Positions 23,921-32,635 are shown, counted from the first letter of the stretch. The stretch: DNA of 47,841 bases from Chloroflexota bacterium (GCA_009838965.1 VXQP01000105.1:1-47841); one strand, 5' to 3'. Numbers and translations are program-made. The notes: a model not told the origin generated them from the sequence alone.

Positions 23921-25290
23921 CCCGCCGAGGAGCTGACGCGCTGGATGACCCGCCCGCTTCCCGGCTCGGCGAGCACCTCGCCGTCCCGGAAGATGATCTC
24001 TCCGCGCCGGATCGTCATCGTCGGCCAGCCCGTCAGCGTCATCTCGTCGAAGGCGCTCGTGAAGCGGCTGTGGGTGGAAGCGGCGTTCACCGTCTTCTCG
24101 AGATCGAGGTCGACGATGGCGAAGTCCGCGTCGCTGCCGACTGCCATGATGCCCTTCTGCGGGTAGTAGCCGAACGTCCGGGCCGGGTTGAGCGAGGTCA
24201 CCTCGGCGATCTTCTCGAGGCTGATGCGCCCCTGCTTGAGGCCGAACGTGATGAGCACGGGCAGGATCGTCGCCATGCCGGCGAATCCCGGACGCTCCTC
24301 CCAGAGCGCGCTGCCGCTCTTCTCGATAGGCACGTGGTCCGAGCCTACTGTCGTGATGTCGCCGCTCACCAGCCCTTCCCATAGACGGTCTTGGTTCTCG
24401 GTGTCGCGGAGAGGCGGGCTCACCTTGCCGATGCCGGCGCGGTGGCCGTGGAACACCTCGTGGTCGGCGGTCAGTCCCAGGTAGTGGGGACACGTTTCGA
24501 GTACGATGCGCGCCCCGCGCTCCTTTGCGGCGATCGCCGCGTCGATACCTGCGCCGACCGTAACGTGCGGGATGTACAGCGGGCAGCCGAGCAGTTCAGC
24601 CATCCAGATGGCACGGAGAATGTCCTGCTCCTCCACGAAATCCGGCCTCGAGTCGGTATATGCCTGCAGGTCCTGCCTGCCGGTCTGCTTCACCTCCGCC
24701 GTGAACAGCTGGACGAGAGGGTGGTCTTCGGCGTGGACCATGCAGAACGAGTAGTCGCCGAGATGCCTGATGCGCTCCATGCCCGCGTAGAGCACGCCGT
24801 CATCCGCCGTGACGATGCCTATCGGGTTCCCGGGCTCGTAGCCGCCCATGTAGAACTTGAACGTCCTGATGTCGAACCGTTCGGAGAAGCCGAGGATGTC
24901 TTTCGCCTGCTCCATCCCGCTCACGATGAAGTGGAACGAGGTGTCGACGAGCGACCGCTCGGCAGACAGTTCGATGCGCTCCGTAACGTTCTCGTATCCC
25001 ATGCTGTCGGAGCGCAGGTACTGCAGGAATGAGGTGACTCCCCCTGCAGCCGCGCTCTGCGTCTCCGTGATGATGTTCTCCATGAAGGGAGTCCGACCGC
25101 CCATGTGGACGTGGGGGTCGAACAGGCCGGGGAACACGTACTGTCCGCTGCAGTCGATCACCTGCTCTGCGGATGGGAGGTCGGACTTCGCGGCGATCGC
25201 GGTGATGCGGCCATCCTCGACCGCCACTCCGGCGTCGAGCACACCCCACGGGGTGACGAGCCTGCCGTTCTCCAGTACGAGGTCTGCCAT
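23917..25290 (-). CDS. Dihydropyrimidinase/allantoinase/dihydroorotase-like cyclic amidohydrolase
   Basis: Amidohydrolase-superfamily enzyme of 457 aa that opens cyclic amides such as hydantoins, dihydropyrimidines or allantoin. The binuclear metal site is complete: H60-x-H62 (DPHVH), K145 (TFKFYMGG, the expected carboxylated lysine), H186 (MVHAED), a His in YIPHVTVG, and Asp in VGSDHVP. The small beta-sandwich is formed by the first 50 and last 80 residues. ATG follows CGGAGGCCTAC. It lies 12 bp after the deaminase-like gene, forming the distal end of the TTT-transporter operon, and converges on the amidase. Cyclic amidohydrolase plus amidase is a common pairing for breaking down ureide or N-heterocyclic compounds. 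Exact substrate not determinable. Confidence 0.88.
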   Translation of the reverse strand: MADLVLENGRLVTPWGVLDAGVAVEDGRITAIAAKSDLPSAEQVIDCSGQYVFPGLFDPHVHMGGRTPFMENIITETQSAAAGGVTSFLQYLRSDSMGYENVTERIELSAERSLVDTSFHFIVSGMEQAKDILGFSERFDIRTFKFYMGGYEPGNPIGIVTADDGVLYAGMERIRHLGDYSFCMVHAEDHPLVQLFTAEVKQTGRQDLQAYTDSRPDFVEEQDILRAIWMAELLGCPLYIPHVTVGAGIDAAIAAKERGARIVLETCPHYLGLTADHEVFHGHRAGIGKVSPPLRDTENQDRLWEGLVSGDITTVGSDHVPIEKSGSALWEERPGFAGMATILPVLITFGLKQGRISLEKIAEVTSLNPARTFGYYPQKGIMAVGSDADFAIVDLDLEKTVNAASTHSRFTSAFDEMTLTGWPTMTIRRGEIIFRDGEVLAEPGSGRVIQRVSSSAG

Positions 25291-25302
25291 GTAGGCCTCC
25301 GT

Positions 25303-26769
25303 TCATCCGCACGTGCGCGCGAACCGCAGTTCCAGCGCGCCGACCCGTTCTTCCAGCTGACGGAGTATGGGGTCCGTCTCCTCGAACCGCGTGAAGCGCT
25401 CGGGGAGGCTGGCCCATACCCGCGATGCGAGCTCCTGCGCCTCGCCGAGCACTGCGTCCACGTCGATGGTCTGTATCCGGCGGTCCCGGACGACGACCTC
25501 TCCGCCCACGATAACCGTTTCGACGGACATGCCCAACTCCGAGTAGACGATCTGGTTCATCAACTGCTCCTTGGGCGCGAGGAGGAGCGAATCGGTGGCG
25601 AGCACCGTCAGGTCCGCTTTGCAGCCCGGAGCGATGCGTCCTAGGGGCTTGCCCATCACCGCAGCGCCGCCATGCCAGCACATGCGGAGCGCGTCCTCCG
25701 CCCTGGGCCATTCGTCCGGAGGGTTCGCGATGCGGTGCAGGATTGCGGCGGACTTCACCGTCTCGAACATGTTCTGGCTGTCGTTGCTCGACGCCCCGTC
25801 CGAGCCGAGTGCGACGTTGACGCCTGCACGGACGAGTGCAGGAGCGGGAGCGATGCCCGCACCGAGCTTCTGGTTGCTGACCGGGTTGTGGACGATGCCG
25901 GTGTCGGTCTCGCCCAGCATCGCAACCTCTTCATCGCTGAGCCAGATGCCGTGTGCGAACGAGGTCCACTCCTGTAACCCCCCGAGCGCTCGCAGATAGC
26001 TGACGGTCGACCCGGCGAAACGCTCTTCCGCCACGGGCACCTGCGACTTCGCCGAGAGCAGGTGCGTCTGCAGACGCACGCTCTTCTGCCGCGCTAGCAC
26101 AAGCGACCCCTCGAACAACTCTTGCGAACAGCGAGGGACGGAGGATGGGCCGAGCATCGGGGTCAGTAGCGGGTGTCGGTTGTTCCACCTGTCGATGAAG
26201 CGCTCCGCGCGGTCCAGCGAGTCGTTGACGTTCGCTCGTCGGGCACGGCTCGTGAGGTCTTCGGGGGCGTCGATCAGCCCCAGCGGAATGGAGGAGAAGA
26301 AATCGAGGTCGGCGTACTGGGTGGCGACGTTCGCCCGCATCCCGATATCGATGTACGCCTGCATCACGGCGTCCATGCCTTCGTCGTACCAGGCGGGTTC
26401 CGTGCGGTTGCAGTCGAGCACCGCGGTCGTGCCGGTGCTGAGCATCTCTATCGCCCCCAGCATGGCGGAGACGTACAGGTCGCGAGGCTCCAGCCGTGCT
26501 CCTGCGCCGCCGTACGAGGCGAGCACCATCCATGCGTCGAGCGGGAGCTTGTCGCACAGCCCCTTCTCGATGGACTGGTTCGAGTGCGTGTGCGCGTTGA
26601 TCAGGCCGGGGATGACGACCTTTCCGGTGACATCGAGGACGTCCGCTCCGGGCGGTGCCGTCACATCTCCGACCGCTGTGATCTCATCGTCTGCCACCAG
26701 CACGTCAGCCTGAACGAGTGGTTCGTCAGGCTGGAGGAGATAACCGCCCTTGATGAGGAGATCAGGCAT
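25303..26769 (-). CDS. Amidohydrolase, deaminase/chlorohydrolase type (SsnA/AtzA/TrzN/MtaD group)
   Basis: 488-aa metal-dependent hydrolase. Mononuclear metal site motifs are H60-x-H62 (NAHTHSN), LQTHLL, FAHGIWLSD and LGSDGASSND. N- and C-terminal strands form the composite sandwich (LIKGGYLLQPDE, ADLTVLATD, VIVGGEVVVRDR). Family members deaminate or dechlorinate aromatic N-heterocycles (S-adenosylhomocysteine, guanine, triazines). ATG is at 26769 with only a weak SD (GGGAACGAAG). An extended -10 promoter with an overlapping palindrome lies upstream, so the gene and the cyclic amidohydrolase 12 bp downstream may form a sub-operon. The pair suggests sequential deamination and ring opening of a nitrogen heterocycle. 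The true substrate is unknown. Confidence 0.88.
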   Translation of the reverse strand: MPDLLIKGGYLLQPDEPLVQADVLVADDEITAVGDVTAPPGADVLDVTGKVVIPGLINAHTHSNQSIEKGLCDKLPLDAWMVLASYGGAGARLEPRDLYVSAMLGAIEMLSTGTTAVLDCNRTEPAWYDEGMDAVMQAYIDIGMRANVATQYADLDFFSSIPLGLIDAPEDLTSRARRANVNDSLDRAERFIDRWNNRHPLLTPMLGPSSVPRCSQELFEGSLVLARQKSVRLQTHLLSAKSQVPVAEERFAGSTVSYLRALGGLQEWTSFAHGIWLSDEEVAMLGETDTGIVHNPVSNQKLGAGIAPAPALVRAGVNVALGSDGASSNDSQNMFETVKSAAILHRIANPPDEWPRAEDALRMCWHGGAAVMGKPLGRIAPGCKADLTVLATDSLLLAPKEQLMNQIVYSELGMSVETVIVGGEVVVRDRRIQTIDVDAVLGEAQELASRVWASLPERFTRFEETDPILRQLEERVGALELRFARTCG

Positions 26770-26808
26770 GTGCTTCGTTCCCGGTGGACGGGTAGGTGAC
26801 TCGGCCGC

Positions 26809-26836
26809 ACTATAGCACCTCGTTCCGAGTGGAACG
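26809..26836 (-). promoter_or_regulatory. Extended -10 promoter with overlapping palindrome
   Basis: On the minus strand TGC-TATAGT (extended -10; hexamer 26814-26809) lacks a good -35. Instead the perfect palindrome CGTTCC-N4-GGAACG (26821-26836) covers the spacer/-35 area. That arrangement fits a regulator-dependent promoter for the two hydrolase genes. No cognate regulator is encoded in the window. Confidence 0.35.
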
Positions 26837-26851
26837 GGCGCAGGACGGTCG

Positions 26852-28924
26852 TCAGCTGAACAGCCAGTCCCGGATGAAGGGCTTGGGCCAGAACACGTTG
26901 AGCAGGTTCTCCATGAGCCCGAGCGTGACCGCAGCGATCATCCCCATGGAGACGAGTACCCAGATCCAGCCCTTTCCCCGCAGACCCATCGCGATGGGGA
27001 GGTAGAACAGCGGGAAGAGGATGGCGGACGCCTGGAAGCCTATGAAGCCGATGGCCACGATGAACCCCAGGAGCCACCCGATGAGTGGGAGAAGGCGTCG
27101 TACGGCCGCGGTGTCCGTGCCGGTCCGCATGCCGATGTCCATGATCCGCAGCGCGCTTCTGCGCGTGGTGAACTCCAGTACCGCCAGGAGGGCCATCAGC
27201 GAAAGGAATGCGATGGTGGCCCACATCGGCACGAACGCCGCGCTCGGGACATGGCCCAGCGCTTCACGCAGCACGACCACCGTTACCCAGCCGATGAGGA
27301 TGGCCCAGAGCAGGTATTCCCACTGCCAGCGGAGATTCAAAGAGAGCGATGGCAACCATGCCAGTACCCCCGTTCGCCTGGCTTCCTGCGCGCGTTCATC
27401 GTCTGATCCCCCGGCGATGATCGGCTGCTCGATGTTGCTCTCTGCCTGTGGCCGCAATGCCCAGAGCAGGAAGCTGATCGCCGCGGCGCCCAGGATGAGG
27501 ATTCCGAGCGTGAAGGGCCTCGTGAGGAAGATAAGTACGCCATCGCCCATCTGGAGCGCCGGCCATGCGTTCTGCTCGACCACTGGGCCGAGGATGAAGG
27601 CGATGATGAACGGCGGGCGTGGCCAGCCGTGCCATTTCATCGCGAGTCCCAGCGCCCCCATCGCCAGCACCACGTAGATGTCGGCCATGTTGAACCGGGA
27701 CTGGTAAGCAGCCAGCAACATCAGCGGGAAGAGTGTGGCGGCGATGAAGGGATACGGCACCTGTGTGAGCCTGAGCAGGAGCGGCGTCATCGCAAGCGCG
27801 AGAATGACCATGAGCACGTTGCCGATGCCGATCGAGAGCACCACTCCAACCGTGATATCGAGGTGCTCTCCGAGCAACGGCAACCCCGGAGCGATCCCGT
27901 ATCCGAGGATCACGGCGAGCAGGATCGCCCATGGAAGGCTGCCGGGGATACCGAACCCCAGCGTCGGGACCGCCTGGCCGGAGTTCTGAGCGTTCTGGGC
28001 AGACTCGGCAAAGAGCAGGCCGTCCAGGCTCCCCTTTCCGAACTGTGACCGGTCCTTCGTGAACACGATGCCGAGCATGTAGGAGAGCCAGTCGATGACC
28101 CCGGAGCCGACTCCCGGTATGACTCCGAGTCCTACGCCGAAGAGCCCCTGGCGTATGGCCACGCGCCAGCGCCGGAGGCCGTATTGGATGCCTTCCCATA
28201 TCTGACGGTTGGACAGCTTCGTGCCGGGGGCGGACACGGGCTTGCCCGTCATCGTCAGGTCGAGCACCTCAGGGAGCGCGAAAAGCCCGAGTACGACCGG
28301 GATGATGGGCAGTCCTCCGTTGAGGTAGAGGATGTCGAACGTGAACCGTGGCTGGGCTGAGAATGAGCTCAGCCCTATCGTTGCTATGACCAACCCGAGC
28401 ATCGCCCCTGCGAGCCCTCGCAGGAATGCGCCGCGCGAGAGCACGGAGATCATGAGGATGCCGAACAGGGCCATCGCTGTGATCTCAGGGAAAGAGAAGC
28501 GGATGATGAACGGCCTGATGACAGGGAGCAGCAAGGCCAGGGCGATAGCGCCGGCCACTCCTCCGATGGTCGACACCGCGTAGACGGCCCCCAGGGCTCT
28601 AGCCGCTTCTCCTCTTTGAGCGAGTTGGTGCCCCTCCAGGAAGGTGACCTGCGTGGGAGCGGTGACGTACCCCAGCAGGATGGCAGGGACCGAGTCCATG
28701 GTGTTGGCGAGCGAGATGATTGCCGCAACGAGCATCACGCCATGAACAGGGTCCAGGTTCAGGATGGCGAACGGGACGAGGATGGAGGCTATCGTCAGGC
28801 TGCCCACGCCGGGGATCATCCCCAGCGGCCCGGCGAGCACCAGCGCGATCCCCAGGATCAGCCAGAACTGCGGGCTGGTCAGAAAATCCGCTATCAGGGG
28901 TACGCTCTTCGCGAGAGCTTCCAT
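26852..28924 (-). CDS. Tripartite tricarboxylate transporter, TctA-TctB fused membrane protein
   Basis: 690-aa integral membrane protein. Residues about 1-500 are TctA, the large permease of TTT family secondary transporters (GPLGMIPGVGSLT, NTMDSVPAILLG, the conserved GVIPGVGSGVIDW, and PTLGFGIPGS). Residues about 510-690 add a charged linker (GGSDDERAQEARR) and four hydrophobic segments matching the small TctB subunit. Fusion in the order A-B gives a single-chain transporter. ATG follows GAGGTATAAGGA. It is located 76 bp after the TctC binding protein, with a strong hairpin between. It imports di/tricarboxylates or aromatic acids by ion gradient together with TctC. The substrate is unknown, but the adjacent amidohydrolases suggest an organic acid. 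Confidence 0.9.
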   Translation of the reverse strand: MEALAKSVPLIADFLTSPQFWLILGIALVLAGPLGMIPGVGSLTIASILVPFAILNLDPVHGVMLVAAIISLANTMDSVPAILLGYVTAPTQVTFLEGHQLAQRGEAARALGAVYAVSTIGGVAGAIALALLLPVIRPFIIRFSFPEITAMALFGILMISVLSRGAFLRGLAGAMLGLVIATIGLSSFSAQPRFTFDILYLNGGLPIIPVVLGLFALPEVLDLTMTGKPVSAPGTKLSNRQIWEGIQYGLRRWRVAIRQGLFGVGLGVIPGVGSGVIDWLSYMLGIVFTKDRSQFGKGSLDGLLFAESAQNAQNSGQAVPTLGFGIPGSLPWAILLAVILGYGIAPGLPLLGEHLDITVGVVLSIGIGNVLMVILALAMTPLLLRLTQVPYPFIAATLFPLMLLAAYQSRFNMADIYVVLAMGALGLAMKWHGWPRPPFIIAFILGPVVEQNAWPALQMGDGVLIFLTRPFTLGILILGAAAISFLLWALRPQAESNIEQPIIAGGSDDERAQEARRTGVLAWLPSLSLNLRWQWEYLLWAILIGWVTVVVLREALGHVPSAAFVPMWATIAFLSLMALLAVLEFTTRRSALRIMDIGMRTGTDTAAVRRLLPLIGWLLGFIVAIGFIGFQASAILFPLFYLPIAMGLRGKGWIWVLVSMGMIAAVTLGLMENLLNVFWPKPFIRDWLFS

Positions 28925-28936
28925 TCCTTATACCTC

Positions 28937-28973
28937 AATGGTGGCCCGCCCTGTGCAAGAGCGGGCCACCATT
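28937..28973 (-). promoter_or_regulatory. Intercistronic hairpin between tctC- and tctA-like genes
   Basis: Perfect 13-bp inverted repeat (AATGGTGGCCCGC at 28937-28949; complement 28961-28973) with an 11-nt loop, lying in the 76-bp gap after the TctC stop codon. No minus-strand T-run follows. It occupies the same place as the 2194-2232 hairpin in the ABC operon, so a role in raising binding-protein mRNA over permease mRNA is likely. Confidence 0.75.
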
Positions 28974-29000
28974 TCTATCAACCAACGATGAGTCGTGCGC

Positions 29001-30131
29001 TTAGAACTTCGACTCGTACGTCTCAACCCACTCGTCGTAGATGGCGTCGAGGCGGCGCAGGTCGAAGTTCGCTGCAACCTCTTCCGCGTCCGCTCCGGCG
29101 ACGATGCTCGGCGGGTTGCCCGTGACTTCCTGGAACTCCGCTCCGAAGGCCGGGTCGGCAAAGGCCTCGTATACGGCTGCACGGAGTATCTCCACGATCG
29201 AGTCAGGCGTGCTCGGCGCCATGGTCATCCCATCGAAGAAGATGCCGTTCGACCCTGCGTTCTGCAGCGTCACGATGTCATCGCGCAGTTCACTCGGAAC
29301 GATGTCGGCGATGTTCATCAGGTCGTCGGGCAACTCAGGCAGCTCGGCGCTGGGCAGGATCGGGATGTCCGCTGACGATGCGATGGCCCACGGACGGAAC
29401 TCGCCGCTCTCTATCCAGCCCGGCCGCAGGCGCTGGAGGAAGTAGGGGCTGAATGTGCGGCCGTCGACGTCGCCGCGCTCCATGACGGTCACGCCGACGT
29501 TGTAGGCGGGGGATATCCCAAAGATGTGCTCGATAGGCACACCAAGCTCCTTGATGAGGATGCTGTCGATGACGAAGCCCGAACCGGCCGGGGAGATCTG
29601 GGGGAGTATGACCGGAGTGTCCCCGCCGAACGAGTCCTGCATCCGGTTGTACGGTACGTCCCGGTGGACCATGTAGATGTTCGGGCGGTTCAGATAGAAG
29701 ACCCGGCGGAAGTCCTGCCACTCGTAGGTGACCCCGGGCACGCTCAGCACGTTGTCAGGGTACCCACCGACACCGTACGTGATGGTCAACCCGTCGTCCG
29801 ACCCTCCGTGAAACTCGTTGAGGAACGCCTCGAACCCGGCCCGGTCGGGTTGGGTCGTGACTTCTATCGACGGGTTGCCGGGGATGAACTCGGAAAGCTT
29901 GGAGGCTAGGAACCTGCCCTCCGTGTCCGCCCCGCTGCCCACGCGATAACCGATCACCATCCTTATCGTCTTGCCCTCGTAGTAGGGTGCAGGCTCTGGT
30001 GTGGGGGTTGGGGTCGCGGCAGGAACGGGAGTGGCTGTCGGTGTCGGCGTTGGGTCAGCGCCGCACGCTGCGACGAGCACAGCCAGCAGCCCGCCCAGTG
30101 CTATCAGCATCAGTCTCTTTGTCATTCTCAT
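29001..30131 (-). CDS. TctC/Bug-family solute-binding lipoprotein
   Basis: 376-aa extracytoplasmic binding protein of the TTT transporter. The signal peptide has Arg2/Lys5/Arg6, a hydrophobic core and lipobox LVAAC with Cys23. The tether TPTPTATPVPAATPT follows, then a Bug fold beginning YYEGKTIRMVIGY. Bug proteins normally capture carboxylates through two water molecules held by beta-alpha loops; here those loops read VGSGADTEG and ISPAGSGFV. ATG at 30131 follows GGGAGGAAACCG. A second ATG two codons on is less well placed. It lies 38 bp after an amidohydrolase stop and 76 bp before the TctA-TctB gene. Gram-positive-like lipid anchoring, rather than periplasmic export, agrees with a Chloroflexota-type envelope. 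Confidence 0.88.
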   Translation of the reverse strand: MRMTKRLMLIALGGLLAVLVAACGADPTPTPTATPVPAATPTPTPEPAPYYEGKTIRMVIGYRVGSGADTEGRFLASKLSEFIPGNPSIEVTTQPDRAGFEAFLNEFHGGSDDGLTITYGVGGYPDNVLSVPGVTYEWQDFRRVFYLNRPNIYMVHRDVPYNRMQDSFGGDTPVILPQISPAGSGFVIDSILIKELGVPIEHIFGISPAYNVGVTVMERGDVDGRTFSPYFLQRLRPGWIESGEFRPWAIASSADIPILPSAELPELPDDLMNIADIVPSELRDDIVTLQNAGSNGIFFDGMTMAPSTPDSIVEILRAAVYEAFADPAFGAEFQEVTGNPPSIVAGADAEEVAANFDLRRLDAIYDEWVETYESKF

Positions 30132-30169
30132 CGGTTTCCTCCCTTGCTATGTGGTCTTGGGTTGCTACT

Positions 30170-31255
30170 TCATGATGCCTTGAGACCGTAGAAAACCTGG
30201 GCGTTCGTTCGGAGGATCCCCTCCTTGTCCTTGAAGGACATGTCCTCTCGTTCGAGCAGTTCGTTGATCTCCTCGTTGATCGTGTCGTCGTTCACCTCAT
30301 GCGGGAAGTCCGAGGAGAACATGAACGGTTCGCTGCCCGCGACGCTCACGGCGTAGCCGATGGCGCCCTCGTCGCCTTCGACGCCCACGAACAGGCGGCG
30401 CTCCTTCACCAGGCGGAGGATGTACTCGGCAATGCTCTCGCCCTTGTGCAGTTGCAGGAACGCTGAGTGCGGGTCAGCGGGGATGAACGCTTTGTGGGAA
30501 CCGTTGAAGCGCTCCAGCGCCAGCAGGAACCAGGCCAGGCCGCCCTCAAGGAAGCCCCAACGCACGTTGGGGAACTGGTCGAACACCCCGTTGAACAGCA
30601 GGCTGCCGAAGCTGATGGTGATGCCGAACGGGTGCCCCATCGCGTGGATCGGTGCAAAGAGGTTCAGGTTGTCCATGCCGAGGCCCATGTGACAGCCGCC
30701 GTGGAAGGCGACGGCGATGCCCAGCCGGTTGGCCTCCTCGTACACGGGCCAGTACACCTTGGCGCCGACGTGGTTCGCCAGGCCGGTTGACGGCAGCATG
30801 ATGCCCGCCATGCCCAGCTCTTCGATGCATCGCCGCATCTCGGCTACCGCGGCCGGGGGGTTCTGCATGGGTACGAGCCCCATGCCCATCAGGCGGGGTG
30901 TGTGCCGTGTGAAGGTGTCGTACAGCCAGTCGTTGTAGGCCTGACACGCCGCCGTGGCGTAGTCCAGGTCAACCATGCGCCCGCACGCTAGGCCGGACGT
31001 CGGATAGAGCACTGCGCCTTCGATGCCGGCGCGGTCCTGGAAGTCCACCCAGCGGTCGACGGGTGCAGGCATGAACGAGCCTGGCGGGCGGATAGTCAGC
31101 CCTTCGTGCAGGTGGTCCAGCGCTGGGAACACCTTCCCTACGCGGCGGCTCAGGTACTCCCCGTACTCCTTCGGGAAGTAGGTGGCGATGGCAGGCTCGT
31201 CTTCGAGGACGTGTCCGTCACCGTCGATTATCCCTATCTTTGACTGGACTACCAT
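30170..31255 (-). CDS. Amidohydrolase, COG2159 family
   Basis: TIM-barrel metal enzyme of 361 aa, with IIDGDGHVLEDE (D13-x-H15) at the N-terminus, AVAFHGGCHMG on the middle strand and FSSDFPHEVN near the C-terminus. I set the start at ATG 31255, giving MVVQSKIGIIDGDGH at the front. The open frame continues 155 codons upstream but overlaps the dehydrogenase gene and has no family features. Start spacing to GAGAGGAGCAGGGG is good. It stands between a zinc dehydrogenase (32 bp) and the TctC lipoprotein (38 bp). This is the sixth D-x-H type amidohydrolase of the window and differs from the others in the region after residue 60. Probable role: decarboxylation or hydration of the TTT-imported acid. 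Confidence 0.87.
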   Translation of the reverse strand: MVVQSKIGIIDGDGHVLEDEPAIATYFPKEYGEYLSRRVGKVFPALDHLHEGLTIRPPGSFMPAPVDRWVDFQDRAGIEGAVLYPTSGLACGRMVDLDYATAACQAYNDWLYDTFTRHTPRLMGMGLVPMQNPPAAVAEMRRCIEELGMAGIMLPSTGLANHVGAKVYWPVYEEANRLGIAVAFHGGCHMGLGMDNLNLFAPIHAMGHPFGITISFGSLLFNGVFDQFPNVRWGFLEGGLAWFLLALERFNGSHKAFIPADPHSAFLQLHKGESIAEYILRLVKERRLFVGVEGDEGAIGYAVSVAGSEPFMFSSDFPHEVNDDTINEEINELLEREDMSFKDKEGILRTNAQVFYGLKAS

Positions 31256-31287
31256 GCCCCTGCTCCTCTCGCCGCGTTCAGCTTCGC

Positions 31288-32394
31288 TTACACCGCCGAA
31301 GGTTGTGGCAGGACAACCGCTTTGACTTCTCGGAACTCGGACATCGCCTGCAATGCGTCGCCGGTGCCCTCCAGAGAGTAGGTGCCGGTGATCATCGACT
31401 CGAAGGGGAAATGCTTGCTCTGGGTCGACAGGAACTGCACTGCCTGCAGGAAGTGCCTGGCCTCCGCCTGCAGGACGCTCGTAATGGTCAGGTACTTGGT
31501 CGTCATCGCAAACATCGGCACTTCGAGCGTGCCGCCTCCCCCACCGATGCTGATGACCCGGCCTCCCCTGCGGACGAGGTCCAACGCCTCGGGGATGGCG
31601 TGCGCGGTGGCGGCCTGGATAACCACGTCCACTCCCACACCGCGTGTTCGCTCCGCGATCCACGCCTTCCGGTCTGCCATCGACGTCTGCTCGATGTCCA
31701 TGGTGCCCGCGGCGCCCCAACTCCTCGCGACTTCGAGACGGGACTCTGGAGCCCCGAACGTGAACACCTGATCTGCGCCCTTGGCAAGAGCGACCGCCAG
31801 GCAGTAGAGCCCCACGGGCCCTGCGCCCTGTACCAGCACTGTCTCGTGGCTCTTGATGGGGCCGAGCCTCTCAGCAGCGTGCATCGCCGTCCGCAAGGCG
31901 CAGGCGGCCGATGCGGCGAGCGGCGCAGGCACGCCGTCCGGAACGGGGATGAAGTCAGCCCCGGGAGGGTAGTAGTGGTAGTCGGCGGTGCCGCCGAGCA
32001 GGTAGGGGTACTGGTCGACCCGCTCCCTGCCGTACCGTGCCCCTTCAAGGCACAGGCTTGGCTGCATCGCTACGGAGCAGTGGTAGCAGTGACCGCAGAA
32101 CGGATAGTTCCCGATGATGCGTTGACCCGGCTGGACCGGATTGTTGAAGACGTCCCTGGGGTTTCCTGCAACGTCTACAACGGTGACGGCGGTCTCGTGA
32201 CCGGGGATGTAGGGCAGTTTCTCGGGCCCTACGAAGCTGTGTCCGCCCCAGATGTGCACGTCCGTGCCGCACAGCGTCGCCGCATCGACGCGGCCAAGCA
32301 CGCTGCCGGGTTCCATGTCAGGCAGAGGAACGTCCTGAACCGAAAGGGGCTTGGCGAACTCGGTCACCACTGCTGCACGGACTGTCTCTGCCAT
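31288..32394 (-). CDS. Zinc-dependent medium-chain alcohol dehydrogenase (MDR family)
   Basis: 368-aa dehydrogenase. Catalytic zinc residues are Cys42 (LCGTD) and His66-Glu67 (IPGHET). The structural zinc cysteines are C100, C103, C106 and C115, the last spaced by eight residues instead of the usual seven. The nucleotide-binding loop is VQGAGPVG. ATG follows GAGAGGTGTA. This protein is a different subgroup from the two Rieske-linked dehydrogenases, closer to sorbitol/threonine-dehydrogenase-like MDR enzymes. It is the first gene of the leftward transporter operon, 32 bp before an amidohydrolase. It presumably oxidises an alcohol intermediate with NAD(P)+. Confidence 0.88.
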   Translation of the reverse strand: MAETVRAAVVTEFAKPLSVQDVPLPDMEPGSVLGRVDAATLCGTDVHIWGGHSFVGPEKLPYIPGHETAVTVVDVAGNPRDVFNNPVQPGQRIIGNYPFCGHCYHCSVAMQPSLCLEGARYGRERVDQYPYLLGGTADYHYYPPGADFIPVPDGVPAPLAASAACALRTAMHAAERLGPIKSHETVLVQGAGPVGLYCLAVALAKGADQVFTFGAPESRLEVARSWGAAGTMDIEQTSMADRKAWIAERTRGVGVDVVIQAATAHAIPEALDLVRRGGRVISIGGGGGTLEVPMFAMTTKYLTITSVLQAEARHFLQAVQFLSTQSKHFPFESMITGTYSLEGTGDALQAMSEFREVKAVVLPQPSAV

Positions 32395-32429
32395 TACACC
32401 TCTCCCCCACGCACTGCCGGAGGACTGTG

Positions 32430-32635
32430 GACCTGACCCTTACACAGCCGATTCGTGCCAACCGGCGCGAGCATACACCCCGGTCATGGGCGCCACAAGG
32501 AACGGTGCCGTGTGTTCGCCCAGAAGCACGTGAGGCAGGGCCCCCGTCCCCTTTGCACAACCCGTCCCTCACCCCTGTACCACAGGCGACGGTGACACCT
32601 GGCCCTTACGCAGTCGTGCTCCAACCGCGTACGCT
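32430..32635 (+). repeat. Imperfect direct repeat in the dehydrogenase intergenic region
   Basis: Two related blocks begin ACCTGACCCTTACACAGCCG (32431-32450) and ACCTGGCCCTTACGCAGTCG (32597-32616). They differ at 3 of 20 positions, and both are followed within a few bases by CCAACCG. The spacing is 166 bp. Function is unknown; they could be duplicated binding sites or remnants of a duplicated promoter of the leftward dehydrogenase. Confidence 0.5.
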
